From: Myxococcales bacterium
GTDB taxonomy: Bacteria; Myxococcota; UBA727; VGSZ01
Length of the DNA: 38,005 nt
Direction: 5' to 3'
Assembly: GCA_023248635.1 (NCBI GenBank)
Contig: JAHFED010000058.1
Location: forward strand, 1 to 38,005
Part shown: positions 37,956 through 38,005 of the stretch, in pieces
Position numbering within the stretch: position 1 is the first letter of the stretch
Layout: the number at the start of each line of letters is the position of its first letter
The notes under the pieces: model-generated
Told to the model about the DNA's origin: nothing
Database searches by the model: none
Seen by the model: the letters and a program-made list of their open reading frames with translations, nothing else
Made by a program: the position numbers and the translations under genes

Positions 37956-38005
37956 CACACAGCGTTGAGGGTGTGACGGCGGCGGCGTCGCCTGCACGTC
38001 GTCTG

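Overview
This is a GC-rich bacterial chromosomal segment, mostly packed with protein-coding genes and without recognisable rRNA, tRNA or CRISPR. The gene content points to a Gram-negative deltaproteobacterium-like lineage, probably Myxococcota. The clues are periplasmic lipoproteins, a 7TMR-DISM receptor, a class III cyclase, a MoxR/DUF58/vWA operon, an LDH-type malate dehydrogenase and an L3 protein with a THGTHEYFRHGGSIGC-like core. This assignment is inferred from gene content, not from a phylogenetic marker search. A striking local feature is the abundance of GTC/GAC trinucleotide runs. They are read as polyvaline in membrane helices and as polyaspartate in soluble loops.

Layout. 1-3253: tail of a transposase, a V4R-like sensor protein, a PHP-domain phosphoesterase on the minus strand, and a divergent secreted class-II cyclic-nucleotide phosphodiesterase, with a cluster of hairpin repeats between the last two. 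3254-3568: non-coding, hairpin rich. 3569-10244, plus strand: secreted vWA protein, an OmpR-type regulator with its histidine kinase, and a polar amino-acid ABC transporter with the binding protein fused to the permease. 10208-13346, minus strand: a membrane adenylate cyclase followed by a 7TMR-DISM receptor with a HisKA-like helix pair, a Cys4-type insert and no ATPase domain. 13472-14548: hemE.

14612-28906 is one nearly gap-free plus-strand cluster of ten genes. MoxR ATPase, DUF58 protein and BatA-like vWA protein come first. Five different polytopic membrane proteins with GT-C/PMT-like layout follow, then a SAM methyltransferase and an ALG5/DPM-like family 2 glycosyltransferase. Most junctions are 4-base stop/start overlaps (ATGA or GTGA). 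The likely logic is that the GT2 enzyme makes polyprenyl-phosphate sugar, which the GT-C-like proteins transfer outside the membrane, while the MoxR/vWA module assembles or remodels the product. This coupled cluster is the best candidate here for an undescribed system.

28985-38005: a UGT-type glycosyltransferase, a convergent DUF2269 membrane protein, a 171-bp MITE-like element, a geranylgeranyl-reductase-like flavoprotein, a solitary rplC (L3) with its own promoter and terminator, a sialidase-fold lipoprotein, pgk, a small membrane protein with an apparent frameshift, a stand-alone LeuA regulatory-domain protein, and mdh. The rplC and mdh promoters share a TAGGGTCCGCGC core.
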